Assembly (NCBI GenBank): GCA_964609675.1
Contig: CAZSRX010000002.1
Coordinates: forward strand, 1 to 64,000
Length of the DNA stretch: 64,000 bases
Origin: CAZSRX01 sp964609675 [NCBI: uncultured Bacteroidota bacterium]
Lineage (GTDB): Bacteria; CLD3; SB21
Reading direction: 5' to 3'
The position numbers were made by a program, and so were the translations under genes. The notes beneath the pieces are model-generated. The model searched no databases. It was given only the letters and a program-made list of their open reading frames with translations, and had not been told where the DNA came from. Of the stretch, positions 8,960 through 18,503 are shown piece after piece. How positions within the stretch are numbered: the first letter of the stretch is position 1; each line of letters starts with the position of its first letter.

Positions 8960-9721
8960 TTGTTCAAGACAAATTTATTAAAAATCACAGGCATCCTAAT
9001 GGGATCGGTTTGGATGACAATGCCGGCTTGTTCTCAGGATAAAAACCTGCAATCGGTTCAGCAAACACAAAAAAAGGAAGTTATGAAACAAAAAGTTAAA
9101 AAAGAAGTCGCCGTCATTGAAACGCGGTTTGGAAAAATTATTCTGAAGTTTTACGAAAACGACGCGCCGAAACATGTCGCAAACTTCAAGAAACTGGCCA
9201 AAGAAGGTTTCTACAACGGCACCACATTCCATCGCGTCATACCGAATTTTATGATTCAGGGCGGTGATCCGAATTCCAAAGACAATGATCCCTTTAATGA
9301 CGGACAAGGCGGCCCGGGATACACGATACCCGCTGAAATCAAAAGGATGCATGTACGCGGCGCTCTGGCGGCTGCCCGACAGGGCGATCAGGTGAATCCG
9401 CAAAAGGCGTCCAGCGGCAGTCAGTTTTATATTGTACAGAACGGACCTATTCCGATTGAAAAACTGCGCGAAATGGAAATGAACATGCGGATGTACGGCG
9501 GCAAACCGCTGTTTAATTTCACGCAGGAGCAAATAGATCTTTATACTACTGTCGGCGGCACCCCGCATCTGGACGGCGAATATACGGTTTACGGCGAAGT
9601 CATCAGCGGCATGGATGTCGTGGATAAAATCGCAGGAGTAAAAACCGATCAACGCTCCCGCCCGCTGGAAAACGTAACCATGGATAAGGTTTCCATCGAA
9701 ACCATGGAAATCGAAGAATAA
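8960..9721 (+). CDS. Lipoprotein cyclophilin-type peptidyl-prolyl isomerase
   Basis: This exported foldase isomerises X-Pro bonds. It starts at TTG, supported by AAAGGAG about 7 bases upstream. A signal peptide ends at Cys24 (MPAC), suggesting lipidation. A Lys/Gln-rich linker (26-48) leads into a cyclophilin domain (about 49-250). The domain carries the active-site block [17 protein letters not shown] (FHR, with the catalytic Arg), the [17 protein letters not shown] strands and the C-terminal [14 protein letters not shown]. The insert around residues 170-190 is typical of Bacteroidota periplasmic cyclophilins. It is transcribed alone, divergent from the NHL protein and convergent with miaA. 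Confidence 0.9.
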   Translation: MFKTNLLKITGILMGSVWMTMPACSQDKNLQSVQQTQKKEVMKQKVKKEVAVIETRFGKIILKFYENDAPKHVANFKKLAKEGFYNGTTFHRVIPNFMIQGGDPNSKDNDPFNDGQGGPGYTIPAEIKRMHVRGALAAARQGDQVNPQKASSGSQFYIVQNGPIPIEKLREMEMNMRMYGGKPLFNFTQEQIDLYTTVGGTPHLDGEYTVYGEVISGMDVVDKIAGVKTDQRSRPLENVTMDKVSIETMEIEE

Positions 9722-9734
9722 AGATTTTGCGAAG

Positions 9735-10664
9735 TCAGGAACGGCGGTAATAGTCCAGAATGGATTGTGCCAGCCGTTCCTGATTTGGCGTTTCGCCGGC
9801 ATCAAACCACCGCAAGCGTTTTTCCTTTTTAAACCAGGTTATCTGCCGTTTGGCGTAATTACGACTGTGCTGTTTAAAAAGCCGCAACATTTCTTCATAA
9901 GAATCCTCGCCGTTCAGATACCGTATAATTTCCCGGTAGCCAAGACCTTCCATGGAAATTAAATCCGGCGAATAGCCGCGCCGCAGGAGTTCTTTGGTTT
10001 CCTCAATCACTCCCTGTTCGATCATGCGATCTATGCGTTGTTCAATTCCCGCATATAAAACCGATCGTTCACGTATCAACCCGACAAACACCGGTTCAAA
10101 AGGACAGGCTCCGGCTTGCGAACGTTGCAGTTCGGAAATAGGCCGGCCGGTAATCTCAAACACCTCCAGGGCGCGCTCGATGCGGCGGGCATCGTTAGGA
10201 TGGATGCGGGCCGCCGCTTCCGGATCGAGCCGTCTCAGGCGCGCATATACGGCCTCTAATCCCAGGGTATGCATATCCTCTCGGATTCTTTTTCGGATTT
10301 CCTCATCGCGGGCAACCTCGCCGAAAAAACCGTCCACAAGCGCCTGGATATAAAGTCCCGACCCGCCGGTAATGATGGCGGTTTTGCCCGCCGACACGAT
10401 ACTTTGTACCGTTTCGCGCCCCTCTCGTCCGAACTGCCCGGCATTATAGGTTTCATCCGGGTTAACGATATCGATAAAATGATGCGGGACACGCTGTAAT
10501 TCTTCTTTTGAAGGTTTTGCCGTCGCAATATCCATAAAACGATATATCTGACGGGAATCCGCCGATATTATTTCTGCGCGGAGTTGCTCGGCAATCGCAA
10601 CCGATAACGCGGTTTTTCCGGTCGCTGTGGGACCAGCAATGATTAGGACTTTCGGTTTTGGCAT
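9735..10664 (-). CDS. miaA: tRNA dimethylallyltransferase
   Basis: MiaA adds a dimethylallyl group to N6 of A37 in tRNAs that read UNN codons. The 309-residue protein has the P-loop IAGPTATGKTALS (about 8-20), the substrate-contact motif SADSRQIYRFMDIATAKP, HHFIDIVNPDETYNAGQF and ITGGSGLYIQALVDGFF. The C-terminal tRNA-binding region includes QHSRNYAKRQITWF. It lies directly downstream of mutL with 5 bp between them, the classic mutL-miaA order. It is complete, with nothing unusual apart from its short C-terminus. Confidence 0.97.
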   Translation of the reverse strand: MPKPKVLIIAGPTATGKTALSVAIAEQLRAEIISADSRQIYRFMDIATAKPSKEELQRVPHHFIDIVNPDETYNAGQFGREGRETVQSIVSAGKTAIITGGSGLYIQALVDGFFGEVARDEEIRKRIREDMHTLGLEAVYARLRRLDPEAAARIHPNDARRIERALEVFEITGRPISELQRSQAGACPFEPVFVGLIRERSVLYAGIEQRIDRMIEQGVIEETKELLRRGYSPDLISMEGLGYREIIRYLNGEDSYEEMLRLFKQHSRNYAKRQITWFKKEKRLRWFDAGETPNQERLAQSILDYYRRS

Positions 10665-10669
10665 GAAAA

Positions 10670-12469
10670 TTATTTGGTGCGTAAAAACCGCTTATCCAGT
10701 TCTTCTAAAGACAACTGGACGATAATAGGCCGACCGTGAGGACATACGTACGGAAATTTTGTTGCGAAAAGTTGGTCAATCAGACTGTTCATTTCTTCCA
10801 CCGACAGCTTATCGCCCGACTTGATGGCCGATTTGCAGGCATACGCTTTGGCCAGATTATCCCGCGGATCCATACTGCGGTTTTCGTTCTCCCGGTAATA
10901 ACTGATCATTTCACTTAAGATGCTCTGCTCATTACCGAGCCGTACATCAGCAGGAATGGCTTCTATAACAATGGTGCGGCGACCGAACTTTTTGATGACA
11001 AAACCGAGTTTTTCAAGCAGTGGAATAAGTTCTTCCAGAACGGCAAAGTCATCATGCGTAAAATCCATGGCCTGCGGAAACAGCAGTTGCTGGGAAAATA
11101 TTGGCGATCGTTCAAAGGCGTCGAGGGCCCTCTCGTACAGCACCCGTTCATGAGCCACATGCTGGTCAATAAACGCCAGTCCGCTTTTAATCTGCGAAAC
11201 TATATACCGGTTGTGCAACTGCCAGACCGGATGTTCGGAATACGTAGAGGATTTCGGCGGCGGGGGCGTTGAAGTGACGGCCGAACCGGAAGACGGATTA
11301 ATAACGGTAATGGTCAGCCCTGTTTTTTGTTTCAGCAATTCTCCGGACAATGTCCGCTGCTCGGGAAACAACGAACCGGTTGTCGGCTCTGGCAGCGTTT
11401 CGGGTTTAGTTATTTCAGGCAGTGTACGGGTTATTTCCACATCCCCGACCGGAGCGGTTCCCAGGGCAGGAATGGCCGCGGAAGTAGTCAGCGCCTCGCG
11501 TACGGCATAATAAATGACCCGGTACAGCAGTTGTTCGTCGCGAAATTTTACTTCGGCTTTCGTTGGATGTACATTAACGTCGTAATCCTCCGTGCTCCAC
11601 TCAAGAAAAAGGATGAAAAACGGTTTGTCCCCCTTCGGAATCGATTGTCCGTAAGCTGAAAACGCCGCATAATTGACGGTTCGGTTATAAATGGGACGGC
11701 CGTTCAGGAACAGGTACTGTTCGCCGCGGGTTTTTTCTGAAAAACCCGGTTTGCTGATCACGCCGGTGATGCGCGCGCCGAACTGCTCCACATTGACGGG
11801 AAGAAGAATCTCCGCAATGTCCTTGCCGAAAACGTCCCGGATGCGTCCGGATAAATCACCGGGAGCATATTGAAAGATGTTTTCATCATTATGAATAAGC
11901 GAAAACGATACCGACGGACAGGCCAGTGCGAATTTTTTTATAACCCCGATAATATGCCGGTATTCCGTCGCTTCACTTTTCAAAAAATTTCGGCGTGCCG
12001 GTACATTATAGAACAAATTTTTTACCGTCACTGTGGTGCCCGGAAGAACGGACACCGGAGCCGTTTCGGCCAGAACGCCGGCGTGAAAGCGTATAAAAGT
12101 GCCTATGGAATCCTGCCGGGTCTTTGTTTTAATTTCGACATCCGATACGGACGCGATGCTGGCCAGCGCTTCGCCGCGGAATCCGAACGTACGGACTTTC
12201 ATCAGGTCTTCCCAATTGACAATTTTACTGGTGGCGTGACGCTCAAAAGCCAGCGCGGCGTCTTCCGGAGTCATCCCGCTTCCGTTGTCAATAATCTGGA
12301 TTAGTTCCTTGCCGCCGGCCCGGATAACCGCGATCACCTCATCGGCGCCCGCGTCCATCGCGTTCTCGACCAGCTCTTTAACAACCGAAGCCGGCCGCTC
12401 GATAACTTCTCCGGCCGCGATCTTATTGACAATATGCTCGGGCAGTACGTGAATTTTTGCGGTGGACAT
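10670..12469 (-). CDS. mutL: DNA mismatch repair protein MutL
   Basis: This 599-residue GHKL ATPase couples MutS mismatch recognition to strand removal. The ATPase motifs are ELVENAMDAGADE, IDNGSGM, ATSKI and TFGFRGEALASIASVS, within the first 110 residues. A variable linker (about 340-400) precedes the C-terminal dimerisation domain. That domain carries the endonuclease metal-site motif DQHVAHERVLYE (near 435), an ACKSAIK block and CPHGRP near the end. Thus MutL here should be nicking-competent, as expected for bacteria without MutH. It is followed at 5 bp by miaA and preceded by a small lipoprotein gene. Confidence 0.97.
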   Translation of the reverse strand: MSTAKIHVLPEHIVNKIAAGEVIERPASVVKELVENAMDAGADEVIAVIRAGGKELIQIIDNGSGMTPEDAALAFERHATSKIVNWEDLMKVRTFGFRGEALASIASVSDVEIKTKTRQDSIGTFIRFHAGVLAETAPVSVLPGTTVTVKNLFYNVPARRNFLKSEATEYRHIIGVIKKFALACPSVSFSLIHNDENIFQYAPGDLSGRIRDVFGKDIAEILLPVNVEQFGARITGVISKPGFSEKTRGEQYLFLNGRPIYNRTVNYAAFSAYGQSIPKGDKPFFILFLEWSTEDYDVNVHPTKAEVKFRDEQLLYRVIYYAVREALTTSAAIPALGTAPVGDVEITRTLPEITKPETLPEPTTGSLFPEQRTLSGELLKQKTGLTITVINPSSGSAVTSTPPPPKSSTYSEHPVWQLHNRYIVSQIKSGLAFIDQHVAHERVLYERALDAFERSPIFSQQLLFPQAMDFTHDDFAVLEELIPLLEKLGFVIKKFGRRTIVIEAIPADVRLGNEQSILSEMISYYRENENRSMDPRDNLAKAYACKSAIKSGDKLSVEEMNSLIDQLFATKFPYVCPHGRPIIVQLSLEELDKRFLRTK

Positions 12470-12486
12470 AGACGTTTTACAAATCG

Positions 12487-12882
12487 TTAATCATAAAGAA
12501 TTTTATTTAGTAACAGCAGCAACCCGATCATCAGCCCGATGGAGAGAATATACATCCCGGTTCCGGAGGCGCCGGACTCCTTATCCGTAATAACTACATC
12601 CCGTTTGGAAAATTTCCAGTCATCCGGTGACGCGTTTTTATTTGCCCAGCATCGCGCGTAGATATACTCGTCATCGGTTTTGATGACTTCTATACGGTAA
12701 AAGTATACAATACGGCCGTCAATAAACCGGACTTCCACACCGGTACGCTGTTTCAACTGCGCGTAATTGCTCTCGTTGTAGATTACAAGTTTTCCGGACG
12801 ATCCGCAGGCATTTATGATCATCGAAAGCAGAAACAAAAGGCTTGCCGTAAGATGTATATTTTTTTTCATGCTTATCATCAT
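12487..12882 (-). CDS. Small lipoprotein with C-terminal membrane segment
   Basis: This 131-residue protein of unknown function has an N-terminal signal with a lipobox Cys (SMIINAC, residue 26). A compact beta-rich middle follows (VEVRFIDGRIVYFYRIEVIK) and then one hydrophobic helix near the C-terminus (MYILSIGLMIGLLLLLNKI). A similar arrangement is common for small FCB envelope proteins. AAAGG lies 5 bases upstream of tandem ATGs at 12882/12879, so the start may be either. It lies 17 bp from mutL in the same orientation and is probably part of the same transcript. I do not recognise the family. Confidence 0.65.
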   Translation of the reverse strand: MMISMKKNIHLTASLLFLLSMIINACGSSGKLVIYNESNYAQLKQRTGVEVRFIDGRIVYFYRIEVIKTDDEYIYARCWANKNASPDDWKFSKRDVVITDKESGASGTGMYILSIGLMIGLLLLLNKILYD

Positions 12883-12898
12883 TTAACCTTTATTCCGG

Positions 12899-13189
12899 TT
12901 ATCGGATTTCATGCAGTAATAAAGTACCTAAAGTTAAAATGATTATCAATGCAAAACCCCAAACAATGATTTTTTTATCCCCTTTGACAAATAAATAAAC
13001 GCTGAGGTATATTAAATTAATTATCGGAAACATCAGCAGCAGCATTATACCGAGACGGTACATTTCATCCGATATTTCTGTTATTCCAGCATCCGGCCCT
13101 TTAACCATCGAAACTATCAGCGCGGCGCTTAATGTAATCAGCATCAAAGCGATGAAAACATTATTTAATATTTTAAACGAACGCGGCAT
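12899..13189 (-). CDS. Small three-helix membrane protein
   Basis: This protein of about 96 residues has three predicted membrane helices: IALMLITLSAALIVSMV, LGIMLLLMFPIINLIYLSVY and IIVWGFALIIILTLGTLLL. I chose the ATG at 13189 (MPRSFK), which lies just downstream of the TauE/SafE stop. The longer frame starting at 13249 would read into the end of that permease gene. No family was recognised. It is flanked by the TauE/SafE permease upstream and a lipoprotein gene downstream in the same direction. Confidence 0.55.
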   Translation of the reverse strand: MPRSFKILNNVFIALMLITLSAALIVSMVKGPDAGITEISDEMYRLGIMLLLMFPIINLIYLSVYLFVKGDKKIIVWGFALIIILTLGTLLLHEIR

Positions 13190-13196
13190 AATCGTT

Positions 13197-14036
13197 TTAC
13201 ATTTCAAAAGCCTTAACAAGCATACGAACGGCGGACAGGACCAGCACAATAATTAAAACACGCGCTATTATTTTTGTTTTGAGCACCATGGCTGTGCGGG
13301 CTCCGATATAGGCGCCGATTAATAAGCCAACGATCAGCGCGGCCGTCATGGCCGCTTGAATATTGCCGTAAATATAATAAACCAGCCCGCCGGCTAAACC
13401 CGTATATCCGATGATAAACGTGCTCGTCGCAGTAGCCGCTTTTAAGGGCATTCCGCAGACCAGATGCATCATCGGCACCTGAAGCAGGCCGCCGCCCACG
13501 CCCAGCATGCCTGAGATAAACCCCGCAAAACCTGACAACGACATACCCCGGACCGGATGCCGTATCGTATACATTTTTTTTATTGCTCCCGAATCGGGGA
13601 TTTCCCCTTGCATATTAAAAAAAGAATCATTTTCCGCCTGATTATTTTGTACGGTATCATAAACAATAACGTTATGATTTTTCCGTAAGAGGGCGTAACC
13701 GGCCATAATTAAAGTTCCAGAAAACAGAAACATCAGCGTCTTGGATGCGGTAAATACCGCTACGTAACTTCCGATAAACGAGCCGAGTATGGTAAACAAA
13801 CTGAGTATCAGACCAAACTTGTAATGGATGAGATTTTTCCCGCTGTAAACCGATACCGACATCACGGATGTGGCTACCAGCGAAATCAGGCTGGCTCCGA
13901 TTGCCTGACGGATATCAATATTCATGAGAATGGTCAGGGCCGGCACAAGAACGATGCCCCCGCCGAGCCCAACCATCGATCCGATGAAACCTGCGCTGCA
14001 GCCAATCGCCAGATACGCTATGATGGTTAGATCCAT
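13197..14036 (-). CDS. TauE/SafE family sulfite exporter-like permease
   Basis: This 279-residue inner-membrane permease of the TauE/SafE (COG0730) family moves sulfite, sulfoacetate or related anions. The internal duplication is clear. The signature SMVGLGGGIVLVPAL near residue 20 recurs as GMLGVGGGLLQVPMM at about 175. Each copy starts a four-helix half, and a cytoplasmic loop of about 45 residues separates the halves. The substrate cannot be told from sequence. It is 11 bp downstream of the S41 protease gene and 7 bp upstream of a small membrane protein, all in one minus-strand run. Confidence 0.9.
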   Translation of the reverse strand: MDLTIIAYLAIGCSAGFIGSMVGLGGGIVLVPALTILMNIDIRQAIGASLISLVATSVMSVSVYSGKNLIHYKFGLILSLFTILGSFIGSYVAVFTASKTLMFLFSGTLIMAGYALLRKNHNVIVYDTVQNNQAENDSFFNMQGEIPDSGAIKKMYTIRHPVRGMSLSGFAGFISGMLGVGGGLLQVPMMHLVCGMPLKAATATSTFIIGYTGLAGGLVYYIYGNIQAAMTAALIVGLLIGAYIGARTAMVLKTKIIARVLIIVLVLSAVRMLVKAFEM

Positions 14037-14047
14037 ATTTTATTCGC

Positions 14048-15844
14048 TTACATTTTGCCTGCCGACAGCAACGCCGCATACCGTGCGGCATCTTTGAGTA
14101 TGCTGACTGCTTCGAGGCAGGCGCGGTCATATTCTAAGCTGCGCCGGATTTTCTTGTTCGCCCCGAAATAACGGCCGATTAGTTCCAGTTCGAGTGTTTT
14201 TTGTATCAGAGGCCGGTTGCTGTTAAAATCCTCATGCGGATGGCCTTGTAATTCTGCCCGTAGCGAGTCGAGAAAAACGGCAACCCGTCTGGAATAATTT
14301 TCTTTTTTCAGCATCGATTCCAACCGTTCGAACTCTTTCATAGAAGCCGTAGCCGGATTGAAATTCTTTTCGCTGAGAAATCCTCTGAACTCTCCCAGAA
14401 TTTGTTCGGTTACTGAAAAATTGCTGTCCGGTTTTCCGTGGCGACCGACGTAGCGGGTCGCAAAATCAAAGAACAGGCCCTGCTTCATCAACTCCGTATA
14501 ATAAACGGATAAGCTGTCATCAGGCATGAGGCAGTCCGGATAGATGCCGCCACCGGCATAAACCGGCCGGCCTTTCTTGGTCTTATACAGCGTGTGCGCC
14601 GTCGCACTGTCGCTTACGGCTATATTTTGATCCTGCCGTTCCGACTCACCGAAAGTATCCTTCCAGTTTTTAGAGGAATTTTCTTTTTCGGCGCGCGATG
14701 ACCGTTTATATTTGAAGGCATAATCTTCTTTCTGGATGCAGCGGCCGCTGGGCGTGTAGTATTTGGCCGTGGTGATTTTAATGACGGAACGATCATATAC
14801 CGGAAAGACGGACTGGACAAGCCCTTTACCGAAAGTCGGTGTTCCGATAATAACCGCCCGGTCAAGGTCCTGCAAGGCGCCGGCCACAATCTCGGAGGCG
14901 CTGGCGCTGCCTTCATCCACCAGTACAGCCATCGGAATGTCTGGAAATACCGGTTCCTGCGTTGCTTTGTACGTACGGGATGATTCCTGCGCCCGCCCGC
15001 GGGTGAATGTTATGACTTCGCCTTTAGGTACAAACAGATTCGTAATTTCCACCGCCGCGTCCAGCAAACCGCCGGAATTGCCACGTAAGTCCAGTATCAT
15101 TCCGCGGATGCTGTCTCTTTCCAGATCCATACTGGCACGAAGCATATCCGAGGCGGAGGTTTTCGAGAACCGTGTAAGCCGGATATAACCAATATCGTGA
15201 GCGATAACGCCGGCATAAGCGATATTTTCAACGTTGATGATTTCCCGGGTCATCTCAAAATCAATGGGCGCCGACTGGCCGCTGCGCCGGATGCTGAGCC
15301 GGACTTTTGTACCGGGTTCGCCTTTGACTTTCAGCGATAACTGTTCCAGGCGCATCGTTTGCGTGTTGAAGCTGTCCACCGTCAAAATCTGATCTCCGGG
15401 CAGGATACCGACGCGCTGGGCCGGCGAACCCTCCACCACGGATATAACGGTGATAGCATTGTTCTTAATGCCGATGGTTATGCCAATGCCGCCGTACTGG
15501 CCGGTCAGAAGAACATCCAGATCGCCGCTTTCCTCGTCTTCGTAATATACCGTGTAGGGATCCAGGCTGCCCAGCACCCCGTCAATACCCGCACGGATAA
15601 TATCGTGTGGGGAAATTTCGTCCACGTAACGCTCCGTGATATTCTTATAAATTTCACCGAACAGTTTCAGATTTTTTTTGACTTGCTGGTAATAATCGCC
15701 CTGATAGGCCATTTCCCGAAAAACCCATCCGCCTGCCAGTAGCGACAACGCCAACACAAGAATAAGGGGATAGCGATATACAGACCATACCAGCTTGTTT
15801 CTTTTCAGTGACTTCATCATTACGCTTTCGATTAAATTTTTCAT
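14048..15844 (-). CDS. S41 family C-terminal processing protease
   Basis: This is a periplasmic protease of the CtpA/Prc type that trims protein C-termini. It has an N-terminal membrane anchor (residues 25-42). A PDZ domain follows (about 95-175, YGGIGITIG through KGEPGTKVRLSIRR). The S41 catalytic domain carries GMILDLRGNSGG, the Ser-containing VDEGSASASEIVAGAL (near 311) and the Lys-containing TFGKGLVQ (near 338). A C-terminal extension of about 170 residues is typical of FCB members. The start overlaps the stop of the upstream gene (TAATG). An alternative start at MMKSLKRN, with GAAAG upstream, is about equally good. Confidence 0.93.
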   Translation of the reverse strand: MKNLIESVMMKSLKRNKLVWSVYRYPLILVLALSLLAGGWVFREMAYQGDYYQQVKKNLKLFGEIYKNITERYVDEISPHDIIRAGIDGVLGSLDPYTVYYEDEESGDLDVLLTGQYGGIGITIGIKNNAITVISVVEGSPAQRVGILPGDQILTVDSFNTQTMRLEQLSLKVKGEPGTKVRLSIRRSGQSAPIDFEMTREIINVENIAYAGVIAHDIGYIRLTRFSKTSASDMLRASMDLERDSIRGMILDLRGNSGGLLDAAVEITNLFVPKGEVITFTRGRAQESSRTYKATQEPVFPDIPMAVLVDEGSASASEIVAGALQDLDRAVIIGTPTFGKGLVQSVFPVYDRSVIKITTAKYYTPSGRCIQKEDYAFKYKRSSRAEKENSSKNWKDTFGESERQDQNIAVSDSATAHTLYKTKKGRPVYAGGGIYPDCLMPDDSLSVYYTELMKQGLFFDFATRYVGRHGKPDSNFSVTEQILGEFRGFLSEKNFNPATASMKEFERLESMLKKENYSRRVAVFLDSLRAELQGHPHEDFNSNRPLIQKTLELELIGRYFGANKKIRRSLEYDRACLEAVSILKDAARYAALLSAGKM

Positions 15845-18489
15845 TAGTGTTTATTCTCAGTTGCCGATACATCCCAAAGGCCGATGAAACGAACGGCATC
15901 AAAAGTAATAGAACCTCTTTTCTGGTTCACCACATTGTCCAACGAAACATAAACCTCGTCGTCCGCGTCAAAATAGAAGGTGCCGAGCGTCGCCCATTCC
16001 CACGTGAATTTATTTTGATTGATTTTTACTTCCTGCACGCCGTTTCGTGTATGGATTTTATAGGTAGCCACCGCTGTCGCATGGTCTCGCGGAATATGAG
16101 CTTGTACTTTGTACAATCCTGATTGCGGCAGTTTGGGACGCCAGACAGCTTCGGCGGTTTTAACCTGCGCCTGTATTCCCGCCCAGCGATAACTGTGGTT
16201 GTAACCTTTACGCTCTGCCCAGGTATTCGGGATGTCGCCTTCATCAACGACAATGATATGCCGGGGCTGATAATAATTATCCGATGTATACAAACCGCCG
16301 TCACGAATGGTCTGAATCACGGTCGTGTCATTTTCAAATATCGGCTCGGGCGGTACACAAATATTGTCCACGCGAAGTTCCCAGTGAATATGCGGCGCGC
16401 TGGAACGGCCCGTGGAGCCGCAGGTGCCCAGTTCCTGTCCCTGTTTGACTTTCTCGCCTACTTCTACCGATATCGCCGCCAGATGCGAAACGAGCGTCGT
16501 ATAGGTCCGGCCAGCATATTCATAATTGATACGCACATTCCGCCCATAGCCCTTGGTATAACCGGCATATACAACGACGCCGTCCGTGGAGGCGCGGACC
16601 GGAATGCCGTGATCGCTGTCGCCGCCGTCATCGCCTTCGGCGTAATTCAAATCCAGCGCATAACTGATCCCTTTAATATGACGGCCGCGGTTAAAATAAC
16701 TACCTGAACCACCCACTACCCAGGTACCGTAGAAAGGAAATTTATATTTTGGAAAATCTTCCACAATACATTTAAAGACAACCGGTTTGGACCACTCGCC
16801 AAGGTCATTCTGGGCTTTAAAAAATATATAATGCACACCCGGCGCCAACTGACGCGGATGTGTCGTGAAACACAATTCATGACTCAGTTCTCCGGCCAGG
16901 CTCGAGCTCCAACTGTACCGGACGGCTTTTCGCTGATTGACGGCATGAACGCTGCCGGACAAACGGATCGTCTTATAACGCGGAATGCGTATCTCGCCTT
17001 TTTGCTGTTCTTCACGTAGTAAATCCCAGGTGCCGTGTCGGGCGCCTCTACGTATGCGTTTGTGTAAGATTACACGATCCGTCATTACCGAATCAATCCC
17101 TACGGAAAAATCGACGGTAGGATCGGCTTTATATTTATCAATATTGGCAACGGATGCAAAAGAAACCGCCAGCAGGGAATCCTCTACGGATTCCCATTTG
17201 CCGGCATGGACGGTATCTTTATCAGAATCCGCGTCTCTATCATCGAAATACGACAATTCATCCAGTCCGCCAAGAGATTTCTCCGTAGCAACCGGCGCCG
17301 GCTTAAATACACCTTTGAAATCCATTGTAGACGTATTCCAGACGTTACCGCCATCGGCAGAATAAAGCAATTCTCCTTGCCCCGTTGATACCACTAACCG
17401 ACTGAAATCCGGCGACACCATAGCCACAGCCGGATACGATATTCCGGAGGTCCGTTGCCATCGCTGTCCTTGCCCCGATGACGTATACATCCAGACCTCT
17501 CCGGTTTCTTCTTCAATTGACGCCGACTTATCGAAAAACGATTGCATCATTATAACCGGTTGATAAAGTAAGGCCGCCGCAATGATTGCCGGTTCGGTCA
17601 TACCAGCCGCTGTATCCGGCAGTATGGGATTACAACGAAAATTGAAAAAGCGGTCGTTGCTGTATATCATACAAGAATTATACTTATCGACGGTATCATC
17701 ATAGGCATTTAGAATAATATAATGCTCTGAAGCTCGTTGGAAAACAAACGACCGGTTGATGGAACCATGGACTGGCAATAAAATATCTTTTATTTTATTC
17801 CATTCTGACTTTTCAGTCCCATATGACAGAATACTGAGCATCTGTGATTTATTTATTGTAAGTAAATAAACGGCATCTCCCGATGACCCTAAATCCAATA
17901 GGACGTCATCGGTAGGCGGCCGGTTTTCTTTCCAGTTGTTTCCGCCGTCAGTGGTCTCAAATAAATGTTTATTTCCGAACCAATCACTGCCAATCGCCCA
18001 GCCATTGATTGGATTTAAGAAAAACAATCGCTCGGGAGTGATTTCGGCCAGCGGGGATTTCATGACTTTCCAGTTTGAACCATCCTGAGTACGGAGCAGA
18101 AAATCTTCTCCGGTATTTATCTGCTGAATAAACACCCATGCATGGGACGCATCGTATGCGTAAACGGTTTGCACCGACACCAGGCCGGCGTCAGCCTGAA
18201 TGACCGATTGCAGAAACCAGCTCTTTCCTCCGTCGGTGGTCTTCATTATAACAGCCGGTAAGTCGGCCCTTACGGTTCCAAGTTTCCCTGCGTTTTGCCA
18301 TCCTCCGGTTTTAACGGCGCCAACGGCCCATCCGGTCAAACTGTCTCCAAAAACAACATTCAGATTTTTTCCCCGCTCAATGACTGGTTCTTCATTAATA
18401 AATAAAGAGTCAGATCCGGTCCCGCCCGCTGAAATTAAAAACCCTGCAAAAATAAGTATTAAAAATCCGTATTTTTTTAATTGGCGCAT
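15844..18489 (-). CDS. YCF48-like propeller, M23 endopeptidase and golvesin-type domain protein
   Basis: This exported protein of about 881 residues has three parts. The first half is a YCF48/BNR-like propeller with repeats such as KTTDGGKSWF, RTQDGSNWK, ETTDGGNNWKE and YSADGGNVWN. An M23 (LytM) peptidase domain follows at about 590-710. Its visible zinc ligands are a His ahead of YALDL, the Asp of YALDL, and HIHWEL, which supports cell-wall hydrolysis. The C-terminal 130 residues match a golvesin/xanthan-lyase CBM-like domain (VDEGD, LPQSGLYKVQAHIP, LGTFYFD, FDAVRF). I chose ATG 18489 (MRQLKKYG) because GGGA sits 6 bases upstream and this avoids overlap with the preceding gene. An upstream in-frame start would add 21 residues. 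Confidence 0.85.
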   Translation of the reverse strand: MRQLKKYGFLILIFAGFLISAGGTGSDSLFINEEPVIERGKNLNVVFGDSLTGWAVGAVKTGGWQNAGKLGTVRADLPAVIMKTTDGGKSWFLQSVIQADAGLVSVQTVYAYDASHAWVFIQQINTGEDFLLRTQDGSNWKVMKSPLAEITPERLFFLNPINGWAIGSDWFGNKHLFETTDGGNNWKENRPPTDDVLLDLGSSGDAVYLLTINKSQMLSILSYGTEKSEWNKIKDILLPVHGSINRSFVFQRASEHYIILNAYDDTVDKYNSCMIYSNDRFFNFRCNPILPDTAAGMTEPAIIAAALLYQPVIMMQSFFDKSASIEEETGEVWMYTSSGQGQRWQRTSGISYPAVAMVSPDFSRLVVSTGQGELLYSADGGNVWNTSTMDFKGVFKPAPVATEKSLGGLDELSYFDDRDADSDKDTVHAGKWESVEDSLLAVSFASVANIDKYKADPTVDFSVGIDSVMTDRVILHKRIRRGARHGTWDLLREEQQKGEIRIPRYKTIRLSGSVHAVNQRKAVRYSWSSSLAGELSHELCFTTHPRQLAPGVHYIFFKAQNDLGEWSKPVVFKCIVEDFPKYKFPFYGTWVVGGSGSYFNRGRHIKGISYALDLNYAEGDDGGDSDHGIPVRASTDGVVVYAGYTKGYGRNVRINYEYAGRTYTTLVSHLAAISVEVGEKVKQGQELGTCGSTGRSSAPHIHWELRVDNICVPPEPIFENDTTVIQTIRDGGLYTSDNYYQPRHIIVVDEGDIPNTWAERKGYNHSYRWAGIQAQVKTAEAVWRPKLPQSGLYKVQAHIPRDHATAVATYKIHTRNGVQEVKINQNKFTWEWATLGTFYFDADDEVYVSLDNVVNQKRGSITFDAVRFIGLWDVSATENKH

Positions 18490-18503
18490 AGTCATTCCCA
18501 GTA

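Noticed and set aside
13190-13249. N-terminal extension of the small membrane protein (MCWSCPPFVC...)
   Set aside because: It would overlap the end of the TauE/SafE gene and adds a Cys-rich stretch unlike the rest; the ATG at 13189 is a better start.
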